Below are positions 45,893-59,537 of a DNA stretch of 64,000 nt, piece by piece (position 1 is the stretch's first letter; each line of letters opens with the position of its first letter). The stretch is taken from contig KB296474.1 in assembly GCA_000328365.1 (NCBI GenBank), forward strand, positions 14,270 through 78,269, read 5' to 3'. The DNA comes from Capitella teleta (Eukaryota; Annelida; Polychaeta; Capitellidae). The notes under the pieces are model-generated. The model was not told the origin of the DNA, did not search any database, and was given only the letters and a program-made list of their open reading frames with translations. Position numbers and translations under genes: made by a program.

Positions 45893-48800
45893 TCACTGGA
45901 GGCTGAGGAACTTAGCCCTCTCCTCCTCTCCCTCTCTTCCCAAATACCCTAAAAGTGTGCAGTAGACACCTCTTAGCGTTTTGTCGACAGAGACGCCTCG
46001 CTTGTGTTCGCAGTTCTTGACGGCCGATGACATCATTGGGATGAGCCTCTGCATCACGTGAGGACTATAGCGACACACAGGCTCCAAAGCACGCAGAACT
46101 TTGACCTCGTGCGACGGGAAATGTTGCATGAGAAGGGTCGACAGTTGTGCTTGGAGCTGATCTCTGTGGAGGACAAAGATGACTTATAGTTAGTAATAGG
46201 ATGACTGAATTAAAGACATTGAAATCTCACAGCCGATGATTTGAAAATTAAAAGTTATAATTTAGCATATAATAAAAGATACATGAAACACACAGAAATA
46301 ATGAAAATGAAAAACTGACATAAATGATGAATTTTCAACTTGGACATTGGCAGCTTCAAGAATGAATTTGATGAAATTGACCGATTTGCCATCACGGATG
46401 ATGAGCTCTACAAGAGGACACAGCAGAACTGACGCATCTCTGAAAATGATTTAATTTATTATTAATAGAATATGGAATATTTATTTTTGTTCATACTCTG
46501 CCAGCTGATCAATCTCAACAGTCGTCTTAACAATCTGCTCAATAATGGCCAAAACCTGGAAATATTTCATTTAATTAAGATTTAATTACAATTAGTTCAA
46601 TTACTGGTTGTTGAGTAAGATAATCCTCACATAGGATTTGTAAAACAAACTTCCGGAATTCTTTCGATCTGCTTCCTGATAAAGCCAGCTGGAAAGAAAA
46701 TGAAGATGAAAATACAAACTTTGAGGCAAACTGATGTAACTCACAAGTAGAGGGTGTTCTCCTTCGCTGTGGTTTGCCTGCAGAAATAATGCAACTATTT
46801 CTCTGATTTTTCTGTTCAAATACGGATCATGTGAGAAATCCAAGTGGCTCAATCCAACCAGGAACTGTGGAGAATGAATTCAGAGTGCACAAAGGTCATT
46901 GAGTGCAGTTTAGATTACCATGTGGCCATTAGTGCAGAACGCAGTCTGCATAAGCGGAGATAACGGTTTGCGCCGAATCAGGAGAATTTGCAGGATGCGA
47001 GGAAGTAGGCAGTCAGACTGCGACTGGAGATCAAAACGTTGAAATAAGTTTCATAACCAAAACAATAAACGAACTTTGACATAGATTAGTGAGGAGCAGG
47101 ACTTGATCATGTGACCCATGAAGGCGTAGAGCACTTGCATTGCCTCATGGGAAGGCCGCTTCTCAACCGTGAACTGTACGTGTCTGTGTACATCAGAGAA
47201 CAGCGGCTGCATCTGCTGCTTGAAGACCATGCGACCTCTGAAGTCCTGAGATCAACATTGATTAATTATAATCATATTTGATTCTGTTAAACGAACGTTG
47301 ATATCCCGATAATGATCGCTCAGAGATTGGAGGAAGGTTGCCGGTGATGTGTATGACAGGGTAACCCCTAGGTCAATGTATTTCACAATTACACTGTTAA
47401 ATAACAAGATTAAATGACATATTGATAAATTGTTGAACTTGGTATTCACCGAGAAAGTTCACCGAGGTGTGGATGGTCAGGCGAGACGGTCATCGCACAT
47501 TTGAACCAAGCGCTGACCAGAGGCTTCGTCAGCGGAGATGACCTAGATATTGTTGCCATAGTGATTGAATCTTGAAGCATCTCCGAGAGAAACAGACAAG
47601 AAACACTTTTTCAAGAAAGAGGTGATGATCTGCTAAATGGCAATCAACATACTTGGAATTAACATCTTCATTGTTGGCTAAATATAGAAACAAGCGGACT
47701 GAGCTCTCTGGTAGTGACGCCCTGCATTCAAAGGAGGAAACGATGATTCAGGGTACAGGCGAGCGACTCACTGTTTGGATGCCAAGCGGCAGTAATTGGC
47801 TGCAATAGAGGCCAGTTGCGGTGCAGGGGGAGTGAGGGAGCAGGAGTGGCTCTTGATGAAGCAGTAAGCGTCACCCCACAGCATACTGAGAAGGCCTTCA
47901 GAAGAGTGGAATAATCAGTTTAAATTTTCTGTCACATATATACCATTTACCAGTGAGGTGCCCAGGGAGTCGGTCATTATTCGCTTCAACAATGTTCCTG
48001 AAATAATATTGGAATAAATTATTAAGAATAAAATTTTTCCGATACTGTACCTGATTTTGATAAGGAGAGATTTCAAGAATTCTAGCAACCGCACAAGTTG
48101 GTTGCTTCTGCAGTGCGCAAACAGCCGGCCAAATTCCACGGCTGCTCAATGAAGGTTTAGAAACGTAACATAATGTAATATTGATGCTTACGCAACAATT
48201 TGTGCTCATTAAGATGCAAATTAGACGCCTCGTTGAAGACACAGGTGAGACCTTCAAAATAAGCAGACAGCAGAGACCATAGATCCCCCTGGCGGGAGAA
48301 ATCAGAACTACTTCGACAAAACTCACTGAAAAATAAATATTTATATTGCACATATCCAATACTTATCAAACGCTGCTTACTTGCAAATCTTCACAAAAGA
48401 ATTCTTCAGACTATCGCATAAGTGAGCCACGTCAGAATTCTGCCTGATGTGAAACACAATCAGAACGAAAATCCCTCTCCAGACGCCAGCCTCAATATTC
48501 ACATTTTGACAAGAGCCCAAGATTGCGCCATATAAATCGCACAATCGGGAGGACTGCCAAAAATAGGATTATACATGCAAGATAATCCTGAAGAATACCT
48601 CACCACATCTTTTAGATCTGAGACCTGGGTTAAGAGCAAGTACAAAGAAGTCATTCGGTGCATTCCAATTTCAGACATTTCTTGAATTCGCCGAGAATGA
48701 AATTTGCAGTAAATACTAATAAATTTATAATTAACAATGAATATTAATTGAGTTTCTTTCGAACTCACTGTCCCTTGAATAAGGCACGATTGGCTGTGGT

Positions 48801-51322
48801 TAAATTCTTCTTGCAAAAGTGTGCAGCTACTATGCGAAGAAAGAGATCATACGATGTTTCGTGTCCTCTACAAAGCAAAAACAAACAAAAAAGCATAACG
48901 GATTGACCAACAAATGACCACTCACTCCTCTGGGGCTTCTTGTGTGTATGACATAACTTGCTGTAGAAGACTGGACGTTGTTAGACTATTCAGGATTATC
49001 AAAAATTAAAAAATGTTTTCACAAAATATCTGAATAAGTTTACTTGATGCATTGAGCGCCTTGAAGACCATTTGTGACATGAAAGTGCTTGTCCTGTAAA
49101 CAAAAGTTTATTATAACCAGAGCTTTCCAAGAAAATTCTTGGATAACCGACGAGATTCCTGGCGTAGTGATTCCAGATGGAGTCCATGAGTTGCATGTGG
49201 CCATCCCAATGCTCATAAATCACCAGAAAACATCGCAGGTGAAAACGAACAAATTCCTCACGCTGAATTAAAATAATAAAAATAATATACCAGTCTCCAT
49301 TAGCAGCATTGGAACATACCTCTAACCAAGTGTACTTAAGCAAAGTTTCCACAAAGAATGCATTTCCAGCATGCTGCGACTGGAAAATAAAAAAATTTCG
49401 GTCGATTTTCTTTCCCAAAAAAATCACAAACTGATTTGGAATGATTTCCATAAGAATCGTAGTTGAATAACAAAACAAGGCACTGCAGAAACCACCAAGA
49501 AAATGAAACGCGGTCTTTGATCGGAATTTTCTTGATGTGCACTTCATTGAAACCTTAAAAAATAAACTGATAAATAATAACATTGCGTTGGGTTTCCTCT
49601 CACCAATATCACATTCATCCACCATGGAGTTATCCTGGAGAACCGCTTCTAAGATTGGCGTCACAGTCAGCCAGAATGACTGAAAATCAATTTCTCCAGT
49701 TACACATTCATTTATCATTGATTAAGCATCTGAACATCAAAAACCAGATAACCAATTGATGATTTTATTGATTATTCCAGAAAAGCAAATGAACTTAGCG
49801 GTGATGCTAGGAATTAGGAAGCCATGCAGGTGGATTTCATCATCCTATCTCGTGATTCTGGAGCCAGAGAACTGAAGTCGACTGTGTTTCAAGCGGTTAT
49901 TTGGCTCTAGAATCACTCGAACAATCTATTAGAACCATCTCCGTCCCGTGCTTTATCCCTTAAATACGTACTGGTTTGGCAAATGCTCGTTGTCGGTGCT
50001 GCAGTAAATGAATCAAAATCACTAAAAGTTCTGCAATGCAGGAACACGTCCAGGGAGAAACAGAGAGACAAGAGGACAAAGAAACCTAATTTAAAATTGA
50101 AAATTAAACAAATCAAAAGGTTCTTATGCCTAACTGACTCGTTGAAAGGTGTGCACTGCATTTGGTAGCAGATCAAGAATGAATTTCTGAATAATTTGTG
50201 TGAAGAGGTCCTCTTCTGAGTCAGCGGTTGTGTTGATGAGCCATTTGCGTTGCAACGATGGGTGATCTGTGTTGGGGAAGGTTGGTTTCAAATATATTCA
50301 ATTGTTCTGTAACTGACATGGTAAGATTGTAAAGATGATGTGAATGATTTCTGTGATGTTCAAAGTGACAGACAGATGAAGGTGAAAATAAACCGAAAAT
50401 GAAGAATCAGTCTGAAAAATTAATAAATTATGATAAATAATTTTAAAGATTCGATTCAAAATACGTGTGGCAGGCTGTGGAAGACAGGTAATGGGCCTAG
50501 CAGACGGCATAATGAATGAAGCTCATGAATTATTACAGCCACGATTGAATCAAGTTCATTTGGGCGTTTATTCCTGAAGGTAAAAAAAATTCATCATAAA
50601 TGAATAAGGAAACCGAATAACCAAACCGTATAATATTGCACAGAAATGACAATAACAAAATCACATCTTGAGCAGTTTGTTTATCTCCAGAAACATCTGA
50701 TGAGAAAAAAAAGTGAGAATTAATTAGAATTATGAGTTTGATTAGTAAAAACTGACCAAATATCTGAAGTTTGTCACTGCGTTGGACAGAAGCTTGAATC
50801 AGGTGAATTTTTTGTCTGAAATTAGATCGCTGAAATGTGCGGTTTCAATCTGGTTTAACTCACTGGGCTATGCTAAAGACGTGCTGGATTCTTCTGTTGC
50901 AACATAACCAGCTGTCATTCAACTCCACTCCAAATACGCTGACCCGATCTGGCTGACCCTCCAATCTTGATTGCAACAGACTGTTGATGGTGAAACATTG
51001 TGATATGATAAACCTTTAGAAAACATATTAACTGACTCATCAATATATCCAGTTGTCAATAGACTGCCAGTCGAGAATGAATCCTTAGACTTGAATTTCC
51101 CGGCGCAGGAAAAACACTTTAGTCTTGTTTTATCATCTAAACAAAAAAATATTTTAAAATATTATTGGTATATTATTACCAATTGATCTTGAATGCACCT
51201 TTTTTGTTTTTTTTGGATGGTGATTGAGCAAAAGAGAAATCGTCATCTCCAAAGTCATCTTCAAAGATGGCTTCCAAATCATCGGTGAAGAGCAGAGAAC
51301 AGGGAGGAGTTGAGGAAGACAT
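45893..51322 (-). CDS. MMS22L: MMS22L, replication-fork repair scaffold, multi-exon
   Basis: Partner of TONSL in the nucleus, needed for RAD51 loading at stalled forks. The 5' exons, phase-checked, are 51199-51322, 51037-51136, 50864-51013, 50757-50815, 50627-50696, 50465-50573, 50318-50411 and 50139-50266. They start MSSSTPPCSLLFTDD and include KCFSCAGKFK (human YFSCAV), VSVFGVELNDSW, IVAVIIHELHSL (human VLIDELHGL) and FSVYFHLHLSV (human LLHLHLDI). Mid-gene anchors are FQSFWLTVTPILEAVLQ (about 49,650) and YEHWDGHMQLMDSIWNHYAR (about 49,200; human CDFWEPNIAIVTILWEYYSK). The last exon, 45893-46163, holds VMQRLIPMMSSAVKN..E.KRG and LLGYLGREG, matching the human C-terminus. Exons between 50.1 and 49.7 kb and several in the middle were not placed exactly. 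It meets the TDP1-like gene tail to tail. I see no damage. Confidence 0.9.
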
Positions 51323-53466
51323 CAAATATCTGGAAGACAGTCAATCGTAAACTGCCCTGCTTAAGAAAACTCATAATGGGAATCATTAATTAAAAGCCGT
51401 TCAATTATAAATTATAAGCATTTCATTCCACAGAAGCATGATTTCAAGACCAACGGCCAAATTTGCACATCACCTAGTCTTCATAATTATGATAGCCCGC
51501 TTGGGCCGTTACTCAATGTTACCCTAGTCTCAGCCGTGACTCATGAGACTGAGAGCCAGCCAATTTATCAGTTAATTAGTACATTTTGTGGAATTAGACT
51601 AAGACAAGCACTGTGGCACATATACTCTCAAAAATGACTGATTGAGTAGCTGACACAAACACAGTGATCATGTGATGAGACTAGATCAGAGCTTTGAGGA
51701 GATCAACAAACGTAACCACACACCAGGAGGGATATAGGTGATATTATTATAGGAATCTTGCATGGAGCAAGACTCCTATGCATCCTCAAAGTAGGAGGTA
51801 GACTAAGTCTTATAGAATAATATGATAAATATATAAGATTGGATCTTTAGGGAATCATTTACATTTGTAATTCACTCATTCAGTCATTGGCTGTGCAATA
51901 ACTCTATAGCCATAATCTGTGGGGTCTAATTATCAATATAGAGTCTTGGAACGAGATTATCTGTACGATAGCTGACACTGACAGCTCCCCAGCCCAATGT
52001 GCCCAGGTTCAAGAGGTTGGCACAACGCCCCAACTGGCAGCTCCCAAGTGAAGTGACAACTGACAAGAGCCTGAAGAGGGTTGAAGAGTAGACAACTTCT
52101 AATTCCACAAGTGTAACTGATCTGATGTAGTGCATTTATGTAAACGGATATTTCAGGCACACTTGTGGGCTTAGACAACTTCCATTGTCGTATACATGTA
52201 GTTTATTTCGCCATGTAGACCGGACTGTTACGGCCGTGGATAAAAAAATATATAGTAATAAAATCACCGTATTAAATTACTTATTGTGTATAAAAATAAA
52301 TAAATGATGTTTATTTCATTCTTGAAGACTTGAAGTTAGCGCGGATGAAAAATACTAAAACCTGGAACCAAGGAATAACCACGGACATGAAAATAAATTT
52401 CATGTAACCACGAGCAAAAACTTGAACTCGAAAGCCTCTTGAATCTTGTTGGAGAACTGCACTCGTAATATTTTATCTATCGTACGCCAATTTAGAAGTA
52501 TTCAAAAAATAAATAAATGGGATAATCTTAGGGCTCCAGAAGAGGCTGAATATGATGTAAACGAAACAGGGAATTCCCATTCTTGTTTCTACCGGATGGC
52601 GATCATTGGATTTGCCCACTTCCGTTCCGTGGAATACCACGATCTTCCTCCCTTTAGGTTCGGTTTTGAATGCGTTATTATTCCAAGGGCGAGAGTAAAA
52701 GTTGCATTATGATTACCAATAAATGAATATTAGTAACCACAGAAAAATTATTAGGGCCCAATAGAAGCTTCTGTTTCAATGATTTTTCTGTGCTAGTAAT
52801 AATTCATTTATCATTTATTTCACACAAAATACAATACATGTATACATTGATAGATGATATCATATTTGTGTAGTTAAAAAAAAATAAAAATATAAAAATA
52901 TTTAAAATATAAAAAAAATATATAAAATAAATATAAATAAATAAATAAAAAAAGTTCAAAAGCGAACATAACAGATACATATATCAGATTATAATAATAT
53001 ATTATACCATAATTATTATACCATACATTAATACCATATTATAATAATATTATGTACATCACTACATCTAGAATTCTAGATATTAGGTCTATATAACACA
53101 TCAGCTGTTTATTATACTCACATGTACTCTCTTGGACACGCCTTGCACTCATGGTTTGCAGTTTCAAAGAATAAACTACAGCGACGTCACATGTAAGCTG
53201 ACAAAGATCACTATGTGACTGAGTTATGTTTAAACAAACCGAGCTTGACCTTGTAATAGAATAATAGAGGTAATAGAATGTGTGGTTATTTACAATATGT
53301 GTTACACCTCATCGAAGAGAAAACATAGTTGACTGTGCATACGGCGATCTCAATTTCGTATCAAGTGCTATTTCACTGCATTATCATGGAGCTCTATAGC
53401 ACAGATAAAACGAGCAGGGGTCACGTGGGCCTATATAATTATACTCGCTATATTATTAATTATAAT
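51323..53466. other. AT-rich intergenic upstream of MMS22L
   Basis: No gene recognised. It is very A/T-rich at 52,860-53,050 (AAATAAATA-type low complexity). A GGGACCATT-free open stretch at 52,446-52,712 (QFRSIQKINKWDNLR) has no family match. Confidence 0.45.
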
Positions 53467-53640
53467 TAAATAGCGATTATAATTATACATAATAATATAA
53501 TTCTACAGCGAGACCCATGGGTCTCACTGTAGAATTATATTATTATAGGTCTCGCTGTAGAATTATAATATATAAAATTATAATCGCTATTATTGTACAG
53601 CTTCTAGCTGACATACTACAGCGAGACCCATGGGTCTGTA
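53467..53640. repeat. Cluster of nested palindromes, possible MITE
   Basis: Outer arms AATAGCGATTATAATT (about 53,468) and AATTATAATCGCTATT (about 53,576) enclose a 59-bp near-perfect palindrome (53,489-53,547). It is centred on GAGACCCATGGGTCTC and flanked by TTCTACAGC/CTGTAGAA. Half of it recurs at 53,548-53,575 and the core again at 53,617-53,637. It is probably an inverted-repeat element with internal duplication. Confidence 0.7.
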
Positions 53641-55407
53641 CGATTTTCATTGCAGGCGACGATGACCAGTGCAGGGAGAACTGTTAGTAAGTATATTGAA
53701 CCAGATATCATGGTGGTTTAAGAATTGTATGCATGCATGCATGCAAGAGTGAGGATTATGAAAAAGAGGAACAGCTGCGATTTAATGTAAAAGCAAATGC
53801 GTGAAATTGCTGGTCAGTGACTCAAAAGACTGCTCATTAACCTTTTATTTGATGTCTGTGCCCTGTGGTGAGACCCCATATGACTTAAAAGTTCAGTCTT
53901 GGTCCTGGGGCATCAACCGCAGATTCTACGCGAAACATTGCCATGCAGTGCTGGGGGCCATGCAGAGAAGCCTATAGCTAACCGGCCCATCGTAAATAAA
54001 TATCATATTTTTCATTAAATGTCTTGCTAGCAAACAACTAAATCGAAAAACGAATTGATTTGTGGCATTATATGAATTAAATGCACTTGTCATCAAAACA
54101 TTAGGCCTGATGTAAATTTACCAATACTTCAACAGGTGGTAAATCTATACGTACTATACTATTATTATTGGATCCATGACTCACACTCGTTAAGATACAT
54201 GTACCTACTGTCAAAGTAATGCCCAAGTCGGTTGGTATATGAGAACTGAGTTATATTCATTGATCTCTGACTTTGCAGGTGACGCATAAACAACTTTGTT
54301 TCTCACCATCAACTGCCACTGTTTGCCAAACTGTACGTGTTTGAATAAATTTATTATTATTATTATTATTTATATAGCGAAAAAGTGAGACATTAATGAG
54401 TGATATTTACATATAATTATTATACAAGACGAGTCATTCAATACTACGACACCTACATTAAATAATAACTGTTATCACAAAAACGGTTTCAATCTCCGAT
54501 CTATTCATTAGGCCACGAACAGTGAAGCAAAACTTGGGCCTATACTTATAATACTAGCTTGACTGCAATGCACCTAATCGGCAAGGAATATAATATTATG
54601 AGTCACAAACTGCATGCATCATGGGAACTTTGAGGCAAGTAATAAATAAAACATTTGAAGGATTGAATGACTCTGCTGCTATGCAAGGCATGCAATCTCA
54701 TGAATCGTCACAAGACTGAAATCAATCTATGTGTTGCCTTTTACTATTATGCTTTAAAAATTCCCAATATACGTGGTTATGCGAAGCCGTTTACAGGTTA
54801 ACCTCAATGTCTATGGTTTACAGTGGTTATTCGACTTAGTCAAAAGAAATGAATGGTTAATGGCTATAGATCGGAAAGGAAAAACATCGCTTGAGCTCAC
54901 ACCGTATTGGGTGATATGCTGTGTGTAAATCTGCACTCACAAACATAACTGCACTTTTCACAAAAGACGAAAAAAAAAATAAAAAAATATTGCAATTTTC
55001 GCAAAAGGAATGCCGGATGGGCGGGAAATATACATCACCGAATACTAGTACTGTAGGTAGAAACAGGCCTAGCTATATATCCTGCAATCACTTGCATCTG
55101 CGCGGAAAGGTCTATATACATAGCGCAGATTTGATGGGAATACCTTATTACTAATAATAATTGGACGACGACAGTGTTCCAAGTGGATGGGGCTTCGGTT
55201 GAAGTAAAACGATAGGCTCATAAGAATCTTTCTCTGAGAACTCAGTTGAACTAAAAGAGCTAGTGAGTATTGACCTTCTGTTTTTGACAAATTGCTTATG
55301 CACATCTATTTATTTATTAAGCTTCATGCACGCAAAAATAATATGTACAATAAAAACAATGCATGCAACAGCATGGCAGAACAGGAAAATCTATAAGAAC
55401 TGCCAGC
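53641..55407. other. AT-rich intergenic up to the second gap
   Basis: No gene resolved. (ATT)n at about 54,350-54,368. The first exon(s) of the otopetrin gene may lie here or beyond the gap, but I could not identify them. Confidence 0.4.
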
Positions 55408-55457
55408 NNNNNNNNNNNNNNNNNNNNNNNNNNNNNNNNNNNNNNNNNNNNNNNNNN
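55408..55457. other. Assembly gap (50 N)
   Basis: A 50-base placeholder gap directly beside a minisatellite, so the real length is probably unknown and repeat-caused. Confidence 1.
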
Positions 55458-55680
55458 TGAGACCCTTAAAATACATCATTCCTGGGCTCGAAGACCCTTA
55501 AAATTCCATAATTCCTGGGCTTGAAGACCCTTAAAGTCCCAGTATTCCTGGGCTCGAAGACCCTTAAGATTCTATAATTCCTTGGGCTCGATGACTCATA
55601 AACTCCATATTTTCCTGGGCTCAAAAGACCCTTAAGCTCCTTAGTTTGTCTGCCAAAAGACCCATAAACTCCACGTTCTA
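55458..55680. repeat. 33-bp minisatellite beside the gap
   Basis: At least six units of about 32-34 bp starting GACCCTTAAA and ending TTCCTGGGCTCGAA, decaying towards the right. The array starts at the gap edge, so more units are probably missing. Confidence 0.9.
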
Positions 55681-56189
55681 GCAGAACTTGTTAAGAAGAT
55701 CACGACGTGCGCACGGGAGTTGTCCTGTCGGTAGACCTGCAGCTCCGGATGAGAAAATAAAAGAAATGAAATGATGAAAGGAACCAACTATTAATTCCTC
55801 ATATCCATGCGTGGTTTGTACACTGTGACCTGTTTGGTTACACTTTCTCGAAAATGCGCAGTGTCATTGAATAGCTTAAGAAATTCCGATTGCGACTCAA
55901 GAAAAAACAAGACTGGCGGTTAGCGTCGCTTCACCCACTTGACTTCCGGTCAAGATATTTTCCGCAGACGCAAAGAGTGGACAAGAATAATGACGAAACT
56001 GGAACAAAATGTTAGGACCCCCTTTTCGCCGTCGATAAATGAAATTATCGTACCAATAATTTTGTTTTAATATGTGCTGTGTCATTTATATTATGCTCGT
56101 TAATTGACCTTATGTAACCTTGGCATCATATTCTATTCTATGTATTTCATTGTCTTGTTTGTATTTTCTCCTCTTTTTTTGTTTAACAG

Positions 56190-57886
56190 GCATGACGTGG
56201 GCGTGGTTCTACCTGCCGTTCCAGAGCGGCAGATTCATGTCAACGGACAGCGTCATCAAACAAGACGGTTCGATTGCATCACTCCAGCTCTTCAGCTTGT
56301 CTACATCGGTTGGTTTTGCTGTGGTCCTCTCGTCATTTATTTGCAATCAAAAAAGTTGGGGAGGGTTGTTCATCGTCGCCTGCATGATCATCATGTGCGC
56401 TCTGGTCCTTAACCTTCTTTTTGGAAGACAGCAAGAACAAGACGAAGATCCCGGAACGCCAGGTCTGTCGATATCAGTGGTGAAACGCCTCATCAAGGAT
56501 AAGCTACCATTGGTCGGTCTCTTTGCTTTCTTTGTTCCTGGTCTGATGCTGGATATAATCTATCTCACTGTCTACACGGATTGCTTCTATGATATCTCAA
56601 AGACTGGCGACGATGAAGACAAGTTTGATGCTGCTGTTGCCTTCGTCTATCACTTTATGCGAATTCCCACAACTGCTTTGTTGTTGTGTTTCTGCAATGC
56701 ATTTTATGGAAAGAGAATCTCAGGTTGCCAGCTCACTGCTCGTTACAGCTTAATGGCAATGTTGTCAATTACAGCTATCATGTGGTTCGATACATTCTTA
56801 TATGATTTTTGGCATGGGGTGCACGATTCGGACAAAGAATTAGCTAAAACCATCACTGATGAACGCATGGAATTCTCCTCCAATGGAACTAAAATACAGT
56901 GTTTTGGTGGAGCCAATGGTCGTATGCTGGACTCCATGACTCCGTATTTTTACCCTCTGCATATCGAATATGCATTGCTCGCTTCAGAAATCATCAGCCA
57001 CATTTATCACGACCTGGAGATGGAAGGAGAACCGGAGAGTGATGAAGAGGACCAGGATAGACTCATTGAAATCGAATCTGATCGGGAGAGTAACCATGGA
57101 AACGGAGGAGATGAATTGTTATTGGTTCCCGACATGCAAAGAGCGATCCCACCAACTCGCAGAGCTGTTTGTTTCTTGAAAGTCCTCCTTGCCTCTCTTG
57201 TTGCAATCATTTTGAACATCACCATCTTCACTCAGTTTGTTGTCGTACTTGCTGGCGAGGAAAAATCTCGCGAAAAATCGCAACACATCTCAGCCATGTT
57301 CCACGCTGTTGGCATTGTCTACTACTCGTCAACAATCGTCGCTATGTACCGGGCTTTGTCACACAGTGAGCACTTCACTCCGCTTCCCAATTATTCAGCT
57401 CTAACGGCGGTTGAGTACACAGTCATTGCGTGTACAGGATTGTTCAGCCTGCAATTCTGGATGAACCTGATTGCTTGCTTCGCGATGATGTTCAACGAAG
57501 ACTTGGTCGCCGACGCAGTTCCTCGTTTGGTGTGGAGTTTCCTTGATCTCTACGGCGTTTTCCTTCAGACTGCGTTCATGTTGCACGCATCGCGGATTCG
57601 TCCCAAGAACAGAGCTGCGGCAACCCTTATGCGACAGACTTTGATATTCTGCGCCATTCTCAACATAACACAATGGGTCTCTGATAGCTTCAATGAAGTC
57701 GGACGTTCTAAGATTATGATCTTTGACAAGGAGGCAATGCATGTGTACGGAAATCAATGGCCTTATATCAAGCAACTCACTCAGCCGTTTGTCATATTCT
57801 TTCGATTTAATTCATTCTTCATTCTTCTCGGTGCCTTCTTAGATTGTGAATGTCCAGAAAATTTAAACGAATTTCACATTGTATAA
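56190..57886 (+). CDS. Otopetrin proton channel, large 3' exon
   Basis: Otopetrins are proton-selective channels of the plasma membrane with 12 membrane helices in two related halves. This exon opens after a strong acceptor (TTTTTTTGTTTAACAG) and reads 565 codons to the stop at 57,886. The first ATG is at 56,192; the frame is open further up, but only through the pyrimidine tract of the splice site. Family features include YPLHIEYALLASEIISHIYHD, an acidic cytoplasmic loop (EGEPESDEEDQD), and the diagnostic C-terminal block NITQWVSDSF then WPYIKQLTQPFVIFFRFNSF, ending FLDCEC. Human OTOP1 is 612 residues, so only a short N-terminus, perhaps with TM1, is missing, in exons not found upstream. Not assignable to OTOP1, 2 or 3. 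Confidence 0.93.
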
Positions 57887-58689
57887 TGTCTATAAATAAC
57901 ATATCCCATTTTTATTATATTTTATGATTACACATGTATTAACAACAGTGCTGGGATTGCAGACGCGTGTCGTGAGCGTCGGTGCCGGCGTAACAGCATG
58001 TATTAGCCTACTGAAAAGGTAGTCTTACGACTACTATTCCTAGCAATTTACCTGGAAATAATAGTCCGAATATAGGACTACCTATCCTAGCTATGTCTAA
58101 TATATTATATGTGGTTGAAGCTAGGATTACCTATCCCAGGGGACTATATACTCGGTTAAAGCAAACACATGACCTATAGTCCGGGTGCTAATATAGTCTT
58201 GTATGCTTTTGAAGCATATCACTCACTAAAATCGAGTCATCTACCAGCCATCTCATATGGCGTAGTGTGTAACATAGTGTTTTTTAGAAGTGGATATATT
58301 AGGATTGGAATCACATCTCCAAATTTGAGCAGAATGAGACTTCATTTCCTGGACATTACATTTGATACATGCGCCAAGAGTTTTCTTGTTTTGTTTTTAC
58401 TATTTCGTGGTCGGGAATTTGTCGTGGGTTCCATCAATGATGTATCATACGAATATTATTATTTATCCATGCAGTATGGCGTGGTGTTTCACCTTTCCTC
58501 TATGCACTTTAGTTCCAATCAGGTATATATATATAACTGCTTTCAATCGACAAGAAAAGGTGAGCAGATGACAGGTTTGCAGAATGGGTATATCCTTGCC
58601 CATTTCCTCTGTTCACTCGGAATCACTCGAAATGGTAGATCATGCGCCGATTACATGAATACATATATTAGTAATGTTTGAACAAGTGC
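57887..58689. other. Intergenic downstream of otopetrin
   Basis: Repeated words TAGGACTACCTATCC and TAGGATTACCTATCC with inverted partners at 58,015-58,145 suggest a small decayed repeat. A 170-codon open frame at 58,169-58,681 has no recognisable domain and I do not call it a gene. Confidence 0.4.
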
Positions 58690-59510
58690 AGTTGCAATCA
58701 CGAGGAAAGATCGAACACTCCCGAGTTGAGGGACACCCGAAATTATTTAACAACTAAGACATATCCCGATCCCAAGGTTCTACTAGAACTGGTATGTGAT
58801 GCCAGTGACGTCGCCGTTGGGGGTGTATTGCAGCAACGCAAGGACACAAACTCCCCTCTCTCCCCAATCGCCTTCTTCAGCAAGAAATTGAGAAAGGCAG
58901 AGAGGAAATACAGTACCTTTGATCGCAAACTTTTGGCCGCATTCCTCTCCATCATTTCAAACATTGGCTCGATGGCAGTAAATTTATCCTCAAAACCGAC
59001 CACATGCCATTGGTTGCAGCATTAGTGAAGGCCAGTGATGCTTGGTCGGGCCGCCAGCAGAGACACCTCTCGACAATCTCTGAAATGAATTGTACTGTGG
59101 AGTATGTACCTGGCGCCGATAACAAGGCTGCAGACCGTCTATCACGGATTGAAATGAGCCAAGTGCAGCTCGGGGTGGATTACAAAGCTATGGCTGCCGA
59201 ACAAGAGAAACATGCTGAAGACGCCGTCGCCCGACCATCCTCAAAGCTGATTTTTGGAGCGTGTGGCATTCGGTGAGAACATCCTGTGGTGTGACATCAG
59301 CACCGGCCACCCTCGTCCTTTGGTGCCCACTGCATTTCGTCGCCTAGTGTTTAACGCCACCCACGCACCTTCGCACTTCGCATCCCTCCATTCGCTCATC
59401 GGTGAAACTCGTCTGTGATACTCGTCTGTTCGTGTGGGACGGCATTCGCCAAGGCGTACGCTCCTGGACGAGAACATGTATGTCGTGCCAGAAGGCAAAA
59501 ATTACGAGAC
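58690..59510 (+). mobile_element. Ty3/Gypsy-type LTR-retrotransposon fossil (pol part)
   Basis: Remains of the RNase H region (the CDASDVAVGGVLQQ type) and the start of the integrase part. No LTRs are visible in the window. It is broken, with several breaks, and stops where the pogo-like element begins. Probably old. Confidence 0.85.
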
Positions 59511-59537
59511 ACTGTGACAGTGGCATATATATATGTA

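Noticed and set aside
56120-56191. Upstream extension of the otopetrin frame
   Set aside because: It starts at TTG, not ATG, and translates a pyrimidine tract and CAG acceptor; the hydrophobic stretch is a splice-site artefact.
58169-58681. 170-codon plus-strand frame
   Set aside because: AT-rich with no recognisable domain or promoter; neighbouring sequence looks like decayed repeats.
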